64,000 nucleotides of DNA, taken from assembly GCF_009724685.1 (NCBI RefSeq), contig NZ_WMEF01000004.1, positions 62,001-126,000 of the forward strand. Direction: 5' to 3'. This DNA is from Lysinibacillus cavernae (GTDB lineage Bacteria > Bacillota > Bacilli > Bacillales_A > Planococcaceae). A model generated the notes under the pieces. It had not been told where the DNA came from. It searched no databases and saw only the letters and a list, made by a program, of their open reading frames with translations. Below, one piece after another: positions 46,681 to 54,909 of the stretch (within the stretch, counting starts at the first letter, position 1; each line of letters starts with the position of its first letter). Made by a program: the position numbers and the translations under genes.

Positions 46681-46977
46681 AAAACAAAAAAACATCACGC
46701 GTCCTCATTAGAATTATTTTCTAATGAAGGGACGAATGATGTTTGAATCCGCGGTACCACCCAGCTTGCCTAAAAAGGCCACTCTACTTCGTAACGTGAA
46801 GGGACGAGCTTTGCTAGTTGCTTCAAGTAGCGTTCACAAAACTAACTCGGAAGTCCATTCCACATGCCTCCACGATCTGTTTGCAGCGACCACAGACTCT
46901 CTAAACGTGTATATAGCATATGTACTACTCTTCGTCAGCGTTTTTCTCAATTTAAATTGTTCAAATTGATTTTATTG
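46681..46977 (-). ncRNA. T-box riboswitch of trpS
   Basis: On the minus strand the leader carries the T-box sequence GGGTGGTACCGCGG (46762-46749), which pairs with the uncharged tRNA acceptor end, then a terminator stem CATCATTCGTCC... / ...GACGCGTGATG followed by seven T (46743-46681). Stem I lies in 46960-46800. The likely specifier is TGG (Trp) at 46857-46855, inside GGAATGGACTTCC. Uncharged tRNA-Trp would switch trpS on. Confidence 0.93.
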
Positions 46978-46983
46978 CAATGA

Positions 46984-47012
46984 ATTATATTATAAAGAAT
47001 CCATTGTGTAAA
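46984..47012 (-). promoter_or_regulatory. Sigma-A promoter of the trpS leader
   Basis: On the minus strand TTTACA (47012-47007), 17-base spacer, TATAAT (46989-46984). This places the start near 46977, just before the T-box leader. Confidence 0.85.
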
Positions 47013-47429
47013 GTCGGACTTTTGACCGTGTTTTTTTTTGAAAAAAAATTATATGCTTTTTTTGTTGTGTAATTTTATTATAAATCTAAATCTTTTTATT
47101 AAAAATGAGTTTAAGTGTACATGTCCAATTGACAATTTTCTCGTTTAATTTTTTTAAATGAGAACAATTAAGACACATGTCAGGATGTTTAAAATGCGTT
47201 GAAAGTGGGAATGTTAGTAGTAGTCCATAAGATTGTAACAAATACACTTCATTAAAAGCTGTATAAATAAACAGAATATTTAGTGATGGGTCGAGTCTTT
47301 TTTTTATTGGAACTATATTCAAATACAGCAGAGTACTGTATAATGATACTGTGTATTTTACATTACATTAATTCTAATTTAACACACTAGTCTATAGATA
47401 ATGATTACAAAATGAAAGGATGTGTCAGA
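47013..47429. other. AT-rich region between trpS and spx promoters
   Basis: No convincing gene. A 78-codon minus-strand frame at 47322-47086 lacks a ribosome site. A TATAAT at 47339-47344 is the likely -10 of an spx promoter, without a clear -35. Confidence 0.5.
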
Positions 47430-47828
47430 ATGATCGTAACGCTATTTACATCACCAAGTTGTACCTCTTGTCGTAAAGCGAAAGCATGGTTAGAGGAGCA
47501 CGAAATTCCATATACAGAACGTAATATATTTTCTGAGCCACTAAGTATTAGTGAAATTAAAAAAATTTTACGTATGACAGAAGACGGAACAGATGAAATT
47601 ATTTCTACCCGTTCAAAAATATTTCAAAAATTAAATGTAGATGTTGAAAGTTTACCATTACAACGTTTATATGAATTAATTCAAGAATATCCTGGATTAT
47701 TACGTCGACCAATCATTTTAGATGAAAAACGTCTACAAGTTGGCTATAACGAAGATGAAATTCGTCGTTTCTTACCTCGAAAAGTTCGAGCATATCAACT
47801 ACAAGAAGCGCAACGAATGGTGAATTAA
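47430..47828 (+). CDS. spx: Transcriptional regulator Spx
   Basis: Spx binds the alpha subunit of RNA polymerase and switches on the thiol-stress response. The 132-residue protein is almost identical to B. subtilis Spx (131) through [17 protein letters not shown] and ends with REAQR-type LQEAQRMVN, the ClpXP degron region. The redox switch CTSC is at residues 11-14. ATG 47430 follows AAAGGATGTG. mecA follows, and the ClpXP adaptor spxH is 6 kb downstream. Confidence 0.97.
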   Translation: MIVTLFTSPSCTSCRKAKAWLEEHEIPYTERNIFSEPLSISEIKKILRMTEDGTDEIISTRSKIFQKLNVDVESLPLQRLYELIQEYPGLLRRPIILDEKRLQVGYNEDEIRRFLPRKVRAYQLQEAQRMVN

Positions 47829-47855
47829 ACCTATCTAATCTGAATATATATATTG

Positions 47856-47901
47856 TAGATGTTACAAATGTGGAATGCATGTTGTGACATCTATTTTTTT
47901 T
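47856..47901 (+). terminator. Terminator after spx
   Basis: Stem TAGATGTTACAA / TTGTGACATCTA followed by eight T. Confidence 0.88.
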
Positions 47902-48261
47902 ATGTTTTACTTATGTAAAACCTTCTATATGAAGTATAATAATTAATAGGGGCAAGTCATATATTTCCGTAAAAGTATGTTAAACTTGATTTAAGTTAAA
48001 TAGTTTACTACAATTTCAATAATTCAAATATCTTCTGTGAAACGGTGTATATCCTTTTCATTTTATGACAGAACAGCATACAATAGAGTTAGAGACAACT
48101 GTGAACAAAAATTGACGTTTACGGTTTCTCGAAGGTTTTACTGTAGTGTGGTCAAAGGTTGAAAAACAAATGCGGTATGAGCATTAAAAACAAAGAATAA
48201 AAGCATACTAATGAAACAAAACTGTTTTTCGACATATGACAGTGAAGGGAGATGAGGTCTA
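47902..48261. other. Intergenic region before mecA
   Basis: About 360 AT-rich bases without a credible frame. A -10-like TACAAT occurs near 48080. The region may hold the mecA promoter and a long leader. Confidence 0.4.
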
Positions 48262-48930
48262 GTGGACATCGAACGTGTAAATGAAAATACACTCAAGCTC
48301 TTTATTACGTACAATGATATAGAGGATCGCGGCTATAGTCGTGAAGAAATTTGGTACAATCGAGCAAAGGGTGAGCAACTTTTTTGGGATATGATTGATG
48401 AAGTAAACACGGAGGATTATTTTGATGTAGAAGGTCCGATTTGGATTCATATCAATGCATCTGAAGTAGGCTTAGAAATCATTGTCACACGTGCACATAT
48501 TTTAAAAGACGGTGAAACATTAGATGGTCATTCGAATTTTGATGAACACAAAGAAATGTTTGCACCATTCGATGAAGTTGGAGAGGATCTTCTTAGCCAA
48601 CTAACTCAATTTGGTGACATGGATGATTCAGAGTTATTTATGGATACAGACATTTATGTTTATAAATTTAAAGATATTGATGAGTTAATCCCTGTCGCGA
48701 AACGAATGACAGATGAATTAGTGGATTCCTCATTATTCAAATATGAAGATTGGTACTATTTAGTTGTTGATTTCGGGAATGCCGATGAGGATTTAAATCG
48801 TCACGATAGGAATGCGGTCATCAAGGAATTTTTAACACCATCGAATTTAACGATTCATCGTCTAGAGGAGTACGGTGAAAAGATTATGGAATTTAATTGC
48901 TTTGAGACAGTTCGAAAATATTTTGCTTAA
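48262..48930 (+). CDS. mecA: Adaptor protein MecA
   Basis: MecA brings ComK and other substrates to ClpC-ClpP and controls ClpC activity. The 222-residue protein (B. subtilis 218) has the N-terminal substrate domain (MDIERVNENTLKLFITYNDI, about 1-75), an acidic linker and the C-terminal ClpC-binding domain (DSELFMDTDIYVYKFKDIDE..., about 130-222). GTG start behind GAGGT. The spx-mecA-coiA-pepF order matches B. subtilis. Confidence 0.96.
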   Translation: MDIERVNENTLKLFITYNDIEDRGYSREEIWYNRAKGEQLFWDMIDEVNTEDYFDVEGPIWIHINASEVGLEIIVTRAHILKDGETLDGHSNFDEHKEMFAPFDEVGEDLLSQLTQFGDMDDSELFMDTDIYVYKFKDIDELIPVAKRMTDELVDSSLFKYEDWYYLVVDFGNADEDLNRHDRNAVIKEFLTPSNLTIHRLEEYGEKIMEFNCFETVRKYFA

Positions 48931-48952
48931 GTATTTGATTACTTGATTTTTT

Positions 48953-49003
48953 AGACTGTAGTGAACTCGATAAATAAATCGAGATTCGCTACAGTCCTTT
49001 TTT
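48953..49003 (+). terminator. Terminator after mecA
   Basis: Stem GACTGTAG.GAACTCGAT / ATCGAG.TTC.CTACAGTC followed by C and six T. Confidence 0.9.
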
Positions 49004-49099
49004 AATTAGACCACATTTCTTAAATTTGAAGAAAAAACTGCGTAATCTTTGTTATAGCAATCAAACTCTACTATAGTTGGCTAAAAAGGAGCTGATTAT

Positions 49100-50221
49100 A
49101 TGCTTATTGCCTATAACAATCGACAGCAGCTATTTCTCCCATATCAATATACGAGAAATGCTTTACAGCGATATAGGCGGCAGATGAAATTTTTTTGTCC
49201 TCAATGTTTAGAACCTGTTCAATTGAAAATAGGCCACTATAATATTCCCCACTTTGCACACCTCACAAAAAACAATTGTTCACAGTTGTTCGCAGAAGGT
49301 GAATCTAAACTGCATCTCCATGGCAAAATTCAATTATTCGAATGGCTAAAAAAGCTTGGGCATAAAGTAGAGCTAGAGCCATTTTTAAAGAAGCTTTTTC
49401 AACGCCCTGATTTGCTTGTCATAATAGATGATAATCATTTCGCACTTGAATTTCAATGTAGCACAATTTCCCATGAAAAATGGCAACAACGGACAGCGGG
49501 CTATGAAAAAAATTGCATACAAGCAATTTGGCTTTTTCAAACACCTCAAAGCAAAGATACATTCAACGGCATTAGAAAAATTAGCATTCCCCCATTGCTA
49601 CAAAAAGCATTTGTAACAACCACAACTGGCTTACCTTATCTAATGACCTATAATGCTAAGACTGCACATTTTATTTATTGGACGAATCTTCTCCATGTTC
49701 ATGGGCATACTTTCATAGGCAAAGTACAAGAAATTGCGATCGATAAACAGCGCTTTCCTTTTTATACACCTAAACGTATATCCCACGATGAATTTCAACT
49801 GTATTGGCAACTCTATAAACAATCTTCTAGGCAATTTGCATATGGACGCCTATTACATAGCAAAAAAGGGGTTCAAGATTCATTTTTACGAAATTGCTAT
49901 GAATTGCAGCTGTCTCCTACTGCTATGCCTTCCTACATTGGTATTCCAGTAAAAGAGGGAACTGCAATTGCCTTGTTCGCTAGTGAATGGCAAATGATGC
50001 TGTTGCATTTTTGCAAGCAGTTGAATCACCAGCCGTATGAATTATCGAAGATTCAAATTCAAAAATTTCTAAGACAACACCATCTAGAAGTGACGGAACA
50101 AGCGGTAAGAGTCATCCAACATTATGGTCAATTATTAAAGAGCATGAAGCAAGAGAATGGTTTACTAGAGATTTGTGAGCAAGTGTATGTACATTTATTT
50201 GCAATTGCCACAATATACTGA
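49100..50221 (+). CDS. coiA: Competence protein CoiA
   Basis: CoiA is a competence-induced nuclease-like protein needed for transformation. The 373-residue protein shows the family N-terminus with a Cys pair (FFCPQCLEPVQLKIGHYNIP-HFAH) and the restriction-enzyme-like core KVELEPFLKK..RPDLLV...ALEFQCSTIS, whose Asp, Glu and Gln are candidate catalytic residues. ATG 49100 follows AAAGGAGCTG. Together with comK and mecA it suggests that a competence system exists or existed. Confidence 0.92.
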   Translation: MLIAYNNRQQLFLPYQYTRNALQRYRRQMKFFCPQCLEPVQLKIGHYNIPHFAHLTKNNCSQLFAEGESKLHLHGKIQLFEWLKKLGHKVELEPFLKKLFQRPDLLVIIDDNHFALEFQCSTISHEKWQQRTAGYEKNCIQAIWLFQTPQSKDTFNGIRKISIPPLLQKAFVTTTTGLPYLMTYNAKTAHFIYWTNLLHVHGHTFIGKVQEIAIDKQRFPFYTPKRISHDEFQLYWQLYKQSSRQFAYGRLLHSKKGVQDSFLRNCYELQLSPTAMPSYIGIPVKEGTAIALFASEWQMMLLHFCKQLNHQPYELSKIQIQKFLRQHHLEVTEQAVRVIQHYGQLLKSMKQENGLLEICEQVYVHLFAIATIY

Positions 50222-50272
50222 GAAAATATGAGAGTAAAAGGAAAAAAGCACATATAAAGGGGGCTGGCATTC

Positions 50273-52090
50273 ATGGCTAGTAACAGTAATCAGGTTTTAG
50301 TAAGAAATGAAGTACCAGAACAATTAACATGGCGTTTAGAGGACATCTTTGCAACAGATGCAACATGGGAAGATGAATTAAAAGCGGTTGCAGAGCTTGC
50401 TAAACAAGCACCTAGCTATGCAGGTACTTTACACAATGGGGCAGAGGCATTATTAGCTGCTTTGCAGTATCACGAGCATATATATCAACGTGCAATGAAG
50501 CTCTACACATATGCCCATATGCGTTATGATCAAGATACGACAAATAGCTTTTATCAAGATATGAACAGCCGTATCCAAACATTGGCAACTAGTATTTCAG
50601 CTGGCCTTTCATTTTTAACACCAGAGATTTTATCATTAAGTGAAGATACAATTGAAAGCTATTTAGTAGAAAATCAAGACTTACAATTATATAAGCAATC
50701 TTTAAAAGAAATTACCATGGCCCGACCACATGTATTACCGGCAGAACAAGAGGCATTGCTAGCTCAGATGTCTGAGGTAACTGGCACAGCTTCTAATACA
50801 TTCAGTATGCTAAACAATGCAGACATGGTTTTCCCTCATGTGAAAAATGAAGAGGGGGAAGAAATACAACTTACGCATGGTAACTATATCAAGTTTTTAG
50901 AGAGTAAGGATCGCTCTGTACGTGAAGGCGCGTTTAAAGTAATGTACGAAACATATGGCAAATTTAAAAATACGTTTTCAGCTACGCTTACAGGTAATGT
51001 GAAGAAGCATAATGTGAGTGCTCGTATTCGTAATTATGACTCTGCACGTCACGCAGCTATGTCTAATAATTTCATTCCAGAAAACGTTTATGATCAATTG
51101 GTTGAAACGATCCATAAGTATTTACCAGCTATGCAGCGTTATATTTCGTTACGTAAAAAGTTATTAGGTGTAGACGAATTGCATATGTGGGATTTATTTG
51201 CGCCACTTGTTAAAGAAGTGGAAATGAAGGTCACTTACGACGAAGCGAAAGATATTTTAGTGAAAGCTTTAGCTCCATTAGGTGAGGAATACCAAAGCAT
51301 TGTTCAAAGCGGACTGGATAACCGTTGGGTAGATGTTTTAGAGAATAAAGGAAAGCGAAGCGGAGCCTACTCATCAGGCGCATACGGTACTAATCCGTAT
51401 ATTTTAATGAATTGGCAAGACAATGTGAATAATCTATTTACCTTAGCACATGAATTTGGCCATAGTGTGCATAGTTATTATTCACGAAACAACCAGCCAT
51501 TCGTTTATGGAGATTATTCTATTTTTGTGGCAGAGGTTGCTTCTACATGTAATGAAGAGTTATTAAATGACTATTTACTGAAAACAATTGATGACCCTCA
51601 ACAAAAAATATACTTATTAAATCATTGGTTAGATGGTTTCAGAAGTACGGTATTCAGACAAACAATGTTTGCTGAGTTCGAACATCTTATTCATCAAATG
51701 GATAAAAACGGTGAGTCGTTGACAGCGGATCGTTTAACTGAGGTTTATTATGAATTAAACAAAAAGTACTTCGGAAATGATATGGTTGTGGATGAGGAAA
51801 TTGGCTTAGAGTGGGCTCGTATTCCACACTTCTACTATAATTACTATGTTTATCAATATGCGACTGGTAAATCTGCCGCTACAGCATTGAGTAAACAGAT
51901 TTTAGAGGAGGGTGCACCAGCTGTAGAACGTTATATTAATAACTTCTTAAAAGCAGGATGCTCTGATTTCCCTATTGAAGTATTAAAGGCAGCAGGTGTT
52001 GATATGAACGTTGCTAAGCCAATTGAGGATGCATGTAAAGTATTTGAAGAGCGTTTAAATGAATTAGAAAAATTATTGTTAAATAATTAA
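50273..52090 (+). CDS. pepF: Oligoendopeptidase F
   Basis: An M3 family zinc metallopeptidase of 605 residues that degrades cytoplasmic peptides. The zinc motif HEFGHSVHSYYS (HExxH type) lies near residue 395, and the downstream Glu is in FVAEVASTCNE. It corresponds to yjbG of B. subtilis. Overlap-free, 51 bases after coiA. Confidence 0.96.
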   Translation: MASNSNQVLVRNEVPEQLTWRLEDIFATDATWEDELKAVAELAKQAPSYAGTLHNGAEALLAALQYHEHIYQRAMKLYTYAHMRYDQDTTNSFYQDMNSRIQTLATSISAGLSFLTPEILSLSEDTIESYLVENQDLQLYKQSLKEITMARPHVLPAEQEALLAQMSEVTGTASNTFSMLNNADMVFPHVKNEEGEEIQLTHGNYIKFLESKDRSVREGAFKVMYETYGKFKNTFSATLTGNVKKHNVSARIRNYDSARHAAMSNNFIPENVYDQLVETIHKYLPAMQRYISLRKKLLGVDELHMWDLFAPLVKEVEMKVTYDEAKDILVKALAPLGEEYQSIVQSGLDNRWVDVLENKGKRSGAYSSGAYGTNPYILMNWQDNVNNLFTLAHEFGHSVHSYYSRNNQPFVYGDYSIFVAEVASTCNEELLNDYLLKTIDDPQQKIYLLNHWLDGFRSTVFRQTMFAEFEHLIHQMDKNGESLTADRLTEVYYELNKKYFGNDMVVDEEIGLEWARIPHFYYNYYVYQYATGKSAATALSKQILEEGAPAVERYINNFLKAGCSDFPIEVLKAAGVDMNVAKPIEDACKVFEERLNELEKLLLNN

Positions 52091-52097
52091 TTACTCG

Positions 52098-52126
52098 GAC
52101 TGTAGGATTATTCCTACAGTCCTTTT
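52098..52126 (+). terminator. Terminator after pepF
   Basis: Stem GACTGTAGGA / TCCTACAGTC, four-base loop, then C and five T. Confidence 0.92.
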
Positions 52127-52243
52127 TCTTTTGTTGTCAGTGTTAATTGAAATGAAGGAATAATGATTTTTTTTGATTTCTAAATAGTTTAAAAGTGTGC
52201 ATCTTGGAAAAATACTGTTTGTAATCGCTTTCTATTTGACAAA

Positions 52244-52319
52244 TTTGTGAATCTAGTATTGGTTTCATTGCTAAATATATTATTCCATGATAGAGTAATT
52301 CTTGTGAAATAAATCACAA
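52244..52319 (+). promoter_or_regulatory. Promoter of RoxS with ResD motif and Rex operator
   Basis: TTTGTGAAT at 52244-52252 is the ResD-type motif. TTGCTA (52268-52273), a 17-base spacer and TAGAGT (52291-52296) form the promoter. TTGTGA-AATAAA-TCACAA at 52302-52319 is a perfect Rex-type palindrome over the start point; its core also equals a Crp/Fnr box. In B. subtilis RoxS is activated by ResD and repressed by Rex. A cre-like TGTAATCGCTTTCT lies at 52220-52233. Confidence 0.8.
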
Positions 52320-52423
52320 AACAAACATACACCCCTTTGTTTGAACGTGAACATTTCTCCCATCCCCTTTGTGAAAAAGAAGCGTCTCTATCGGTCGAGG
52401 ATAGAGGCGCTTCTTTGTTTTTT
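52304..52423 (+). ncRNA. roxS: Small regulatory RNA RoxS (RsaE)
   Basis: About 120 bases: a 5' part with ATCACAAAACAAACATAC, then the two C-rich seed regions CCCCTTTGTTTGAACGTGA (from 52332) and TTTCTCCCATCCCCTTTG (to about 52370), ended by a 16-bp terminator hairpin and T-run. These blocks are the conserved core of RsaE/RoxS of Staphylococcus and Bacillus, which pairs with messages of central metabolism and redox balance. RsaE of S. aureus also lies just after pepF. The 5' end is inferred from the promoter. Confidence 0.87.
52377..52423 (+). terminator. RoxS terminator
   Basis: 16-bp stem AAGAAGCGTCTCTATC / GATAGAGGCGCTTCTT with one G-U pair and a 7-base loop, then T-rich tail. Confidence 0.9.
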
Positions 52424-52438
52424 GCGTAGTCATGAAAT

Positions 52439-52465
52439 AGGGACCCCATGTTGAATGGGGTCCCT
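52439..52465. repeat. Left copy of a 27-bp hairpin direct repeat flanking the IS
   Basis: AGGGACCCC-atgttgaat-GGGGTCCCT is itself a palindrome. The copy at 53425-53451 differs by one loop base. It reads as the duplicated target of the IS. Confidence 0.88.
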
Positions 52466-52592
52466 CAGACTGTTGACAAAAGGAATCGAGAAGTGAACAC
52501 TCGATTCCTTTTGTCTTTTTTTCTTCTATGAATATGTTTAAAAATGGTAATTTTCTACCCGTTTAAACATACTCTTCAAGCATAAGAACTCT

Positions 52593-53123
52593 TTAAGCTG
52601 ACTGCCACGTCCAAGTAGCCAGTTTCTTTAAATTCATGGCAGCAAAAGTAAGCATCGCCTGCATGGACAAATTTTTAAGACCTCTTAAGGTCGTCCATCG
52701 CTTCCGCAAAGACACGCTCAATCGTTCCTTTGCACTTTGCATAGATTTGTTTGATCTCATAGGAATGGCGTACATGTTCAAGCGGCGAACATAATTTTTA
52801 TCGAAGGTAGAGAAATGCGGGACTTCTGTATGGAAACCAAATCCTAAAAACCAGCGATACGCCATATTCATTTCGATTTCTTTGATGGTTTGACGCATGG
52901 AGCGAATACCAAAGACATATTGAATAAACGTCATTTTAAAGAGAACGACAGGATCAATACTTGAACGTCCATAAGCTGAATAGAAGTTTTTTACTAATGG
53001 ATAGATAAAAGGAAAATCAATAGTAGCCTCTAGTTTTCGCACTAAATGATCTTCAGGTACCAATTGATCAATCGTTAACATTTCTAATTGTTCACGTTCA
53101 TTAATTTGATTCTTCGTCATCAT
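52593..53123 (-). pseudogene. IS1182-family transposase, internally deleted
   Basis: The N-terminal 115 residues (NEREQLEMLTIDQLVPEDHL, then YGRSSIDPVVLFKMTFIQYV) are typical. After NYVRRL the frame jumps to the family's C-terminal region, out of frame: the neighbouring frame reads EIKQIYAKCKGTIERVFAEA, the expected sequence. A second deletion then restores WTTLRGLKNLSMQAMLTFAA. The central catalytic part is lost. About 176 codons remain of a gene usually near 450-500. Confidence 0.9.
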
Positions 53124-53185
53124 GGTTTATCACCTCGAAAGGTAACTTTTTATCAACATATGAATAGGGAGTTCTTTATGTAGAA

Positions 53186-53347
53186 GTTGATTGGAATGAA
53201 GGGCGGCGATTCCTGCGGGAAAAGCGGGAAAGTCGAGATCCTGGACTGGGCGAATGTTTTCTGTACAAAAGCGAAGCGGCAGTAACGAAGCGAGGGAAGC
53301 AGCTCGACCCCGCTCGTGGAAAGCGTCCGCCCGTAATGGAAATCAAC
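53186..53347 (-). repeat. GC-rich intergenic repeat, copy C, nested in the IS
   Basis: On the minus strand it starts GTTGATTTCCATTACGGGC and ends CTTCATTCCAATCAAC, the same ends as copy A at 38747, with a related GC-rich interior (GCTGCTTC, CGCTTCGCTTT). Confidence 0.8.
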
Positions 53348-53424
53348 GGCTTTACTTTATTTCATTGTAAAAGAAAAAAGACTGTAGGCAAACTCTCAAA
53401 TTTCTTGAGTTTGTCTACAGTCTG

Positions 53425-53451
53425 AGGGACCCCTTGTTGAATGGGGTCCCT
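53425..53451. repeat. Right copy of the 27-bp hairpin direct repeat
   Basis: AGGGACCCC-ttgttgaat-GGGGTCCCT, 14 bases past the spxH stop on the minus strand. It is probably the original spxH terminator hairpin, now cut off from its U-rich tail (ATTTCAT), which stays at the left copy. Confidence 0.85.
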
Positions 53452-53464
53452 GTGATCTATTGTA

Positions 53465-54274
53465 TTATTTAAGACGCCATAACGTAGCGTGAGTAGTCTG
53501 TATTCGTTCAATCTTTTGTTGTAGCATGCGTTTCTTTAGTTCACGCTCTGCTGCTTGCTCTGTTAATGAATAGATAAAAGCTATTTCATTTGTAGAAAGT
53601 GTATGGAATTTAGAAAATAAGTCCTCTATTGATGGTAATGGATGACGTACAAGCTGTTCATTCAGCATTTCTTGTAATATATGTTCATAAACTTCATAGG
53701 AATAGCTACCACTAACTTTTAGTCCCTCATCCTCAATGCATTCATTGAAGAACACGATGCTTGGTACTTCGTCAACTTCCATTTCACGTTTAATATATAA
53801 ATCGCATTGGAAAGCTCGTGCTGCTTCCTTTGAACCAAAGTCTACAGTAAACTCGTTCATATCTAGTTGAACATCCTCTGCAATTTTTAAAAGCGTAGCA
53901 TAGGAGTTTACATCTTGATGGCTTAGTAATACATATTCTTGTAGTTTCGACAAATAGCGTGCACCTGCACGTTTTCCCTGTAATTCAGCTGCTTTAATAG
54001 CAATAGAAGGTAAAACAGGGTGGTTAATATCAAGTTCTATCCCTGATATACAACCTTTAACACGCTTACTTAAGCAGTTTAAAGAAGTAAGTTCTGTGCT
54101 TAAAACAAAGCGCCATGTGAAATAGTGATTGTATTCAAGCTGTAATTTACGAAGAGTTGCTTGCATACTGAAAGCTTCAGGGCAAAGTGGATCTACGAAA
54201 ATATACAATTCAATTGGCTTGTTTGCAGTAGAAATCGTTGGCGTTGGCTCTTGCAGCATTTGAATATTATTCAC
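53465..54274 (-). CDS. spxH: ClpXP adaptor SpxH (YjbH)
   Basis: SpxH binds Spx and delivers it to ClpXP. The 269-residue protein has the DsbA-like fold of YjbH: IELYIFVDPLCPEAFSMQ, a KAAELQGKRAG helix and the C-terminal KVSGSYSYEVYEHIL block. B. subtilis YjbH has a CPEC active-site motif; here it is CPEA, so the second cysteine is missing. I start at GTG 54274 behind AGGGGGAA; this overlaps yjbI by eight bases and couples the two. The IS and RoxS lie downstream. Confidence 0.9.
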   Translation of the reverse strand: MNNIQMLQEPTPTISTANKPIELYIFVDPLCPEAFSMQATLRKLQLEYNHYFTWRFVLSTELTSLNCLSKRVKGCISGIELDINHPVLPSIAIKAAELQGKRAGARYLSKLQEYVLLSHQDVNSYATLLKIAEDVQLDMNEFTVDFGSKEAARAFQCDLYIKREMEVDEVPSIVFFNECIEDEGLKVSGSYSYEVYEHILQEMLNEQLVRHPLPSIEDLFSKFHTLSTNEIAFIYSLTEQAAERELKKRMLQQKIERIQTTHATLWRLK

Positions 54275-54674
54275 GTAACAATTCCCCCTCATCGTCATTT
54301 GGCGTATTAACCATGTGATGAGCTGTTAATACTAAACGTTGATAATAAGTTTCGCGGAACTTCCCTTCCAAACCCACCTCATCCATTGCTTCTGACATAC
54401 ACTCTAGCCAAGCTTGAGCTCGGTCAGGAGTAATTGGAAAATTCATGTGACGTGCACGCATCATCGGATGTCCATGTTCTTCAGTAAATAGATTTGGTCC
54501 ACCTAAATACTGTGTTTGAAATTGAATTTGTTTACGGGCTGTCTCTGTCAAATCCTTTGGAAAGATTGGAATAAGATCAGGATGCTGAGCAACTCTTTTA
54601 TAGAACGCATGAATAAGTTCTGACAGTTTTTCAGCTCCCAGCTCCTCATAAGGAACAGTGTATTTTCGACTCAT
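54267..54674 (-). CDS. yjbI: Group II truncated hemoglobin (YjbI)
   Basis: A 135-residue trHbO-type globin. YEELGAEKLSELIHAFYKRV, the FQTQYLGGPNLFTEEHGHP segment and the proximal-His helix (MRARHMNFPIT) are typical. In B. subtilis it is encoded with YjbH and may protect or assist it under oxidative stress. AAAGGAGCATA precedes the ATG. Coupled to spxH by overlap. Confidence 0.93.
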   Translation of the reverse strand: MSRKYTVPYEELGAEKLSELIHAFYKRVAQHPDLIPIFPKDLTETARKQIQFQTQYLGGPNLFTEEHGHPMMRARHMNFPITPDRAQAWLECMSEAMDEVGLEGKFRETYYQRLVLTAHHMVNTPNDDEGELLRE

Positions 54675-54847
54675 AGGTTATATGCTCCTTTAATTCTTTA
54701 TATCGTAAAGTATCATTTTATCTTGGCGTAATTGATATACTCCGTCATCATCAAAATGTGAATTTCTTGTGACTACTTTCATTCTATCAACGTCTTTTCG
54801 TTAACACAAATAAAGAGCTCTTTCGAATTGTTGTTCGCTAAGAAAGC

Positions 54848-54878
54848 ACAAATTTCACCACGATGGGTGAAATTTGTT
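54848..54878. terminator. Hairpin after cwlQ
   Basis: Stem ACAAATTTCACC / GGTGAAATTTGT with a short loop, 30 bases past the cwlQ stop on the minus strand. The U-run is weak. Confidence 0.55.
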
Positions 54879-54909
54879 GGAAAAGGCATGGATACCGGAA
54901 AAGATGCGA

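Larger units (their letters stand above)
52466..53424 (-). mobile_element. Deleted IS1182-family element
   Basis: The ends are inverted repeats: CAGACTGTTGACAAA at the left, CAGACTGTAGACAAA reading in from the right. Each end also forms its own hairpin (GACAAAAGGAATCGAG with its complement at 52475-52516; AGACTGTAG...CTACAGTCT at the right). Inside lie the remains of a transposase and, nested between it and the right end, a GC-rich intergenic repeat. At 959 bp it is much shorter than a full IS1182 element, so it cannot move alone. Confidence 0.85.

Noticed and set aside
47086-47322. 78-codon minus-strand frame between trpS and spx
   Set aside because: No Shine-Dalgarno sequence and AT-rich, random-looking composition.
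52189-52449. 86-codon minus-strand frame after pepF
   Set aside because: It is antisense to the RoxS RNA and its promoter.
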